Positions 24,019-26,970 of a stretch of DNA of 26,970 bases are shown piece after piece. This DNA comes from Acidimicrobiaceae bacterium UBA7830. GTDB lineage: Bacteria > Actinomycetota > Acidimicrobiia > Acidimicrobiales > Ilumatobacteraceae. The notes beneath the pieces are model-generated. The model saw only the letters and a list, made by a program, of their open reading frames with translations, did not search any database and was not told the origin of the DNA. The DNA is taken from positions 1 through 26,970 of the forward strand of contig DLTS01000044.1 in the NCBI GenBank assembly GCA_002501485.1, written 5' to 3'. Position 1 is the first letter of the stretch; each line of letters begins with the position of its first letter. The translations under genes were made by a program, and so were the position numbers.

Positions 24019-25074
24019 ATGGCAGAAATCGACGTTGTAGGCGGATGGGGCACGGTCATTACGCGTGTGCTCTCCGGAGAAGAACTTGATGCAGCGACGA
24101 TCGCCACCGCTGTCGAAGTCATTCTGCAAGGTGACGCATCGCCGGCACAGATCGCCGGATTTCTCGTCGCCTTGCGAGGCCGAGGCGAAACCTCCTCTGA
24201 ACTCTCCGCAATGCTCGACGTCGTGCTCGCTCACGGCGTTGAGGTTCCTCTCAACGAGTCACAACGCACACAAGCAATCGATGTGGTGGGAACCGGTGGC
24301 GACGGATCGCACTCGATCAACGTGTCGACCATGGCTGCAATTGTTGCTGCCGGCGCAGGTGCTCTGGTGTGCAAACACGGCAATCGATCGGCCTCGTCGT
24401 CGTGCGGAACCGCCGATGTGCTCGAAGAACTTGGCGTCAACATCGGCGCTACTGCCGACACCGTGGCTCGATGTGTCTCAGAAGCCGGAATCGGTTTCTG
24501 CTTTGCGCCAACGTTTCATCCCGCCTTTCGTTTCGCCGGCCCGCCACGACGCGAGATTGGCATTCCGACAGCGTTCAATCTGCTCGGCCCAATGGCCAAC
24601 CCGGGTCGAGTGCAGCGGCAGGTGATCGGCGTTGCTGATCCGAGTCGAGCCGAACTGGTACTCGGAACATTGCGGCAACGAGGTGCAAAGCATGTCTGGG
24701 TTGTTCACGGAAACGGACTTGATGAACTGTCGACCACCGGGCCTTCGATTGTCCACGAACTTATCGATGACACGATCAACACCTTCACGATCGATGCGAC
24801 AGAGTTAGGGCTTGCACCCGCCAGCCAAGACGACCTCACTGGCGGAGGACCAGCCGAGAACGCAGAGGCCGTTCGAAACGTGTTGAGCGGCGCACTGGGC
24901 GCGCATCGCGACATCGCTGTACTTAACGCAGCTGCAGCGCTCGTCGTCGCAGGTAACGCAACCAGTATCGGCGACGCGATCAAGTTAGCGAACGACAGCA
25001 TCGATAACGGATCGGCAATGGCAGCACTTGACGCTCTCGTGGTTGCTTCTCGAGAAGAGTCAGCCGAGCACTAG
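24019..25074 (+). CDS. trpD: anthranilate phosphoribosyltransferase
   Basis: This 351-residue protein is of normal TrpD length. It transfers phosphoribose from PRPP to anthranilate, the second step of tryptophan synthesis. The PRPP-binding GTGGDGSHSINVST begins at residue 91, and KHGNRSASSSCGTADVLEEL begins at 119. The acidic Mg site and the PTFHPAF anthranilate-channel residues follow at about 164-170, then HGNGLDELSTTGPS. The start ATG at 24019 gives the standard N-terminal helical domain. No other trp gene is in view. It is followed by thrB after only 4 bp, implying co-transcription. Confidence 0.95.
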   Translation: MAEIDVVGGWGTVITRVLSGEELDAATIATAVEVILQGDASPAQIAGFLVALRGRGETSSELSAMLDVVLAHGVEVPLNESQRTQAIDVVGTGGDGSHSINVSTMAAIVAAGAGALVCKHGNRSASSSCGTADVLEELGVNIGATADTVARCVSEAGIGFCFAPTFHPAFRFAGPPRREIGIPTAFNLLGPMANPGRVQRQVIGVADPSRAELVLGTLRQRGAKHVWVVHGNGLDELSTTGPSIVHELIDDTINTFTIDATELGLAPASQDDLTGGGPAENAEAVRNVLSGALGAHRDIAVLNAAAALVVAGNATSIGDAIKLANDSIDNGSAMAALDALVVASREESAEH

Positions 25075-25078
25075 TGCA

Positions 25079-25915
25079 ATGACATCAGCGTTCAGTGTTT
25101 CCGCTCCCGGGTCATCAGCGAATCTCGGTGCGGGCTTCGATGTACTTGGCCTCGCCGTTGATTTGAGAGCCGAGGTCGGCCTGGGTGATGCTCCGCAAGG
25201 GGCGCATCCAATCGACAAACACCACCCCGCAGTAATTGCGTACGAACGCATCGGCGGGAGCCGACAACTATGGTCGCGTTCACAGCTCCCAATGGGCCGA
25301 GGATTGGGATATAGCGGCGCCGCTCGAGCCGCAGGAGCCATGCTTGCCGTAGTTGAGCGGGAACACTCACCTGCAGTTACGACCGAACCCGCAGCACGCA
25401 AAGAGGTGTTCGCTGTCGTTGCTGAACTCGAAGGACACCCAGATAACGCAGGAGCTTCGGTGTACGGGGGGCTTATCGCAGCCTCAGCAGACCGTGTTGC
25501 ACAGCTACCGATTGCACATGACTGGGTGCTTCTCGTTTGGATTCCCGATAACACCACGTCGACCGACAAATCCCGAATCCAACTCGATGCGGTCGTTCAG
25601 CGTGTTGATGCGGTAGCGAACCTCGCCGCAATCGCACACTTTGTTGCTGGCATCTCCACAGGTGATGAGTCGTTGGTTCGGGCGGGCGTCAAAGATCGGT
25701 TGCACCAGACTCAACGTCTTGCTGATGCTCCCGGATCAGCCAATGCCTTAAAGTTGATGCAAGAAAGCGGGGCGATCGCAGCATGGTTGTCGGGGAGTGG
25801 GCCAACGGTTGCAGGGTTCTACCGTCGGGGCGAAACCGAAGCGGCCGAGCAATTACTCGCCGGCGGGCAAATTCATATCGTCGACATTGACCGGCGCGGG
25901 GTGATCTCGCTCTGA
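25079..25915 (+). CDS. thrB: homoserine kinase (GHMP family)
   Basis: The product is 278 residues. It phosphorylates homoserine for threonine synthesis. The N-terminal SAPGSSANLGAGFDVLGLA (8-26) is typical of homoserine kinase. The GHMP phosphate loop PMGRGLGYSGAARAAG starts at residue 71, where the more usual serine pair is YS. The ELEGHPDNAGASVYGG segment carries the HPDN substrate/Mg region, and AWLSGSGPTVAGFY is motif 3. Placement after trpD is unusual, since thrB normally follows hom and thrC. Other GHMP kinases are possible, but GSSANLGAGFD and HPDN favour ThrB. The 3' end overlaps the convergent exonuclease gene by 63 bp. Confidence 0.88.
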   Translation: MTSAFSVSAPGSSANLGAGFDVLGLAVDLRAEVGLGDAPQGAHPIDKHHPAVIAYERIGGSRQLWSRSQLPMGRGLGYSGAARAAGAMLAVVEREHSPAVTTEPAARKEVFAVVAELEGHPDNAGASVYGGLIAASADRVAQLPIAHDWVLLVWIPDNTTSTDKSRIQLDAVVQRVDAVANLAAIAHFVAGISTGDESLVRAGVKDRLHQTQRLADAPGSANALKLMQESGAIAAWLSGSGPTVAGFYRRGETEAAEQLLAGGQIHIVDIDRRGVISL

Positions 25916-26970
25916 CGAACCGAGACGCTCAACGGTCGGTTCGCTCAGTGGAAACCGCCATTGGCCGGAACTCTCTACATTGCTGATCGTGCGAGACTGC
26001 GCAGAGGCTCGCTGAATCATTCGGGCAACGAGCAGTCGCTCTGCGTCGGTATCGGATTCACTTGTATCAAATCGGTGGACGACGCCGAGATGGTCGAGGT
26101 CAACGAGCCCCTGATCAATTTTGTGATCGATGCCGGCAAGCGTGAAGCGTGCGCGTCCAGCAGAGGTGACGGCGTCAACGAGGCGTGCAGTTGTGGTTGC
26201 GGACAACAACGACGACAAGCGATCTCGTACCGCAGCGGCCTCCTCGAACCTTTGCTGTGCGGCGAGGCTTCGCATCCGATCAGAGAGCGCATCGATGACA
26301 TGCGCACTTTCACCCTGGATTGCGCGAGCAACGCCTTCGACTGCTGATGCATGTGCAGCGGGGTCGGCAGATCCTGAGCACGGGCACGGGGCAACACCGA
26401 GTTGGGCTGCAGAACATGGAGCCGCATCGGGTTCGACGATGTATCGAGGTCCGATATGGGTTGTGCATCGACGAATTGGGTACGCGGTCTGAAGTGCTTC
26501 AATGGCCTGTTCTGCCTGGTGGCGTCCGCCAAGGGGCCCCAAATATTGGCCCTGTGACCGGGTTTGGTACACGATTGACAAACGCGGCCATAACTCATTG
26601 GTGTCGAGGCGAACGTATATCGGACGGCGCTTCTTTCTGCCAACGCGGTTGTGTCGCGGTGCTAGTGAACTAATAAGGCGGCGCTCAAGAACCTCTGCTG
26701 TGAACACATCCGGGGTCGCGATGTGTTCGATTCGGGAAAGATGCTTCAACATCGGTATCACACTTCGGCGTTCATCATTTCCGAAATAACTTCTGACCCG
26801 CTGCCGAAGATTTGTTGCTTTGCCAACGTATGTGACGACATCGTGGTCATCGACCATGAGGTACACGCCGGGCGAGCGGGGGAGTGACTCGGTGAGCCGC
26901 AACTTCTTCGCTTGGGGGTGTCCTGTGAGTTTGCCGACGGCGACAAGATCGTCGAGGCCGGTCACCCCCC
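25853..26970 (-). CDS. DEDD exonuclease/GIY-YIG (UvrC-like) fusion protein, C-terminal part (5' end outside window)
   Basis: The reading frame is open to the right edge, and about 372 codons are visible. The linker-type start (GHPQAKKLRLTESLPRSPG) leads into a GIY-YIG nuclease domain: GVYLMVDDHDVVTYVGKATN, then LRQRVRSYF. A cysteine-rich block follows (RRCTTHIGPR, PCSAAQLGVAPCPCSG), then a UVR-like helix pair (DRMRSLAAQQRFEEAAAVRD). This matches the C-terminal half of actinobacterial proteins that fuse an N-terminal DnaQ-like DEDDh exonuclease to a UvrC-like nuclease, or Cho-like proteins. The exonuclease half must lie beyond the window. The GTG at 26965 could be taken for a start but is probably internal. 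A role in DNA repair is likely. Its 3' end overlaps thrB antisense. Confidence 0.85.
   Translation of the reverse strand, partial: GVTGLDDLVAVGKLTGHPQAKKLRLTESLPRSPGVYLMVDDHDVVTYVGKATNLRQRVRSYFGNDERRSVIPMLKHLSRIEHIATPDVFTAEVLERRLISSLAPRHNRVGRKKRRPIYVRLDTNELWPRLSIVYQTRSQGQYLGPLGGRHQAEQAIEALQTAYPIRRCTTHIGPRYIVEPDAAPCSAAQLGVAPCPCSGSADPAAHASAVEGVARAIQGESAHVIDALSDRMRSLAAQQRFEEAAAVRDRLSSLLSATTTARLVDAVTSAGRARFTLAGIDHKIDQGLVDLDHLGVVHRFDTSESDTDAERLLVARMIQRASAQSRTISNVESSGQWRFPLSEPTVERLGSSERDHPAPVNVDDMNLPAGE

Overview
The window looks like chromosomal DNA from an actinobacterium, most likely a marine or freshwater Acidimicrobiia-type lineage of moderate GC. The main clues are a four-cysteine WhiB regulator, an F420-type LLM oxidoreductase, an LppM-like lipoprotein, a DEDD exonuclease/GIY-YIG fusion of actinobacterial type, a C4 zinc-ribbon coiled-coil protein and a type A RNase P RNA. 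No phage, insertion sequence, CRISPR array or tRNA was seen. The placement is inference from gene content only.

Layout. Positions 1-1590 (minus) hold a partial DMFase-large-subunit-like protein and an ABM-fold monooxygenase, followed by a small two-helix membrane protein. Positions 1966-8047 are a lipid/sulfur block: an ACAD10/11-like phosphotransferase and a TauD/TfdA dioxygenase (plus), then an acyl-CoA synthetase, a YeeE/YedE thiosulfate-type permease and a crotonase-fold protein (minus). Positions 8111-8625 hold a cold-shock gene with a structured leader and a strong terminator, followed directly by an orphan C-terminal fragment of glgC. Positions 8641-11264 (minus) hold an MFS permease, an LLM oxidoreductase and a VOC/glyoxalase pseudogene with two in-frame stops.

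Positions 11339-15333 (plus) form a tightly overlapping four-gene unit: class A penicillin-binding protein, zinc-ribbon coiled-coil protein, membrane protein and histidine phosphatase. Facing it on the minus strand is rnpB (about 15659-16005), and immediately downstream of rnpB is a short SelW/Rdx-family gene. That gene reads through an in-frame TGA placed exactly at the U of a CxxU redox motif, and a GC-rich SECIS-like hairpin follows the TGA at the expected distance. This is the most notable item in the window: a selenoprotein gene that ordinary ORF calling truncates.

Positions 16117-17522 (minus) hold two exported ferritin-like proteins, divergent from an LppM-like lipoprotein (17773-18552). 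Positions 18609-23609 (minus) are one glycerol-lipid operon, glpD - agpS-like - membrane protein - glpK, with every junction overlapping or abutting. It could feed DHAP-based ether-lipid synthesis. Positions 23746-25915 (plus) hold whiB, trpD and thrB. The right edge carries a truncated exonuclease/UvrC-like fusion gene whose 3' end overlaps thrB antisense.
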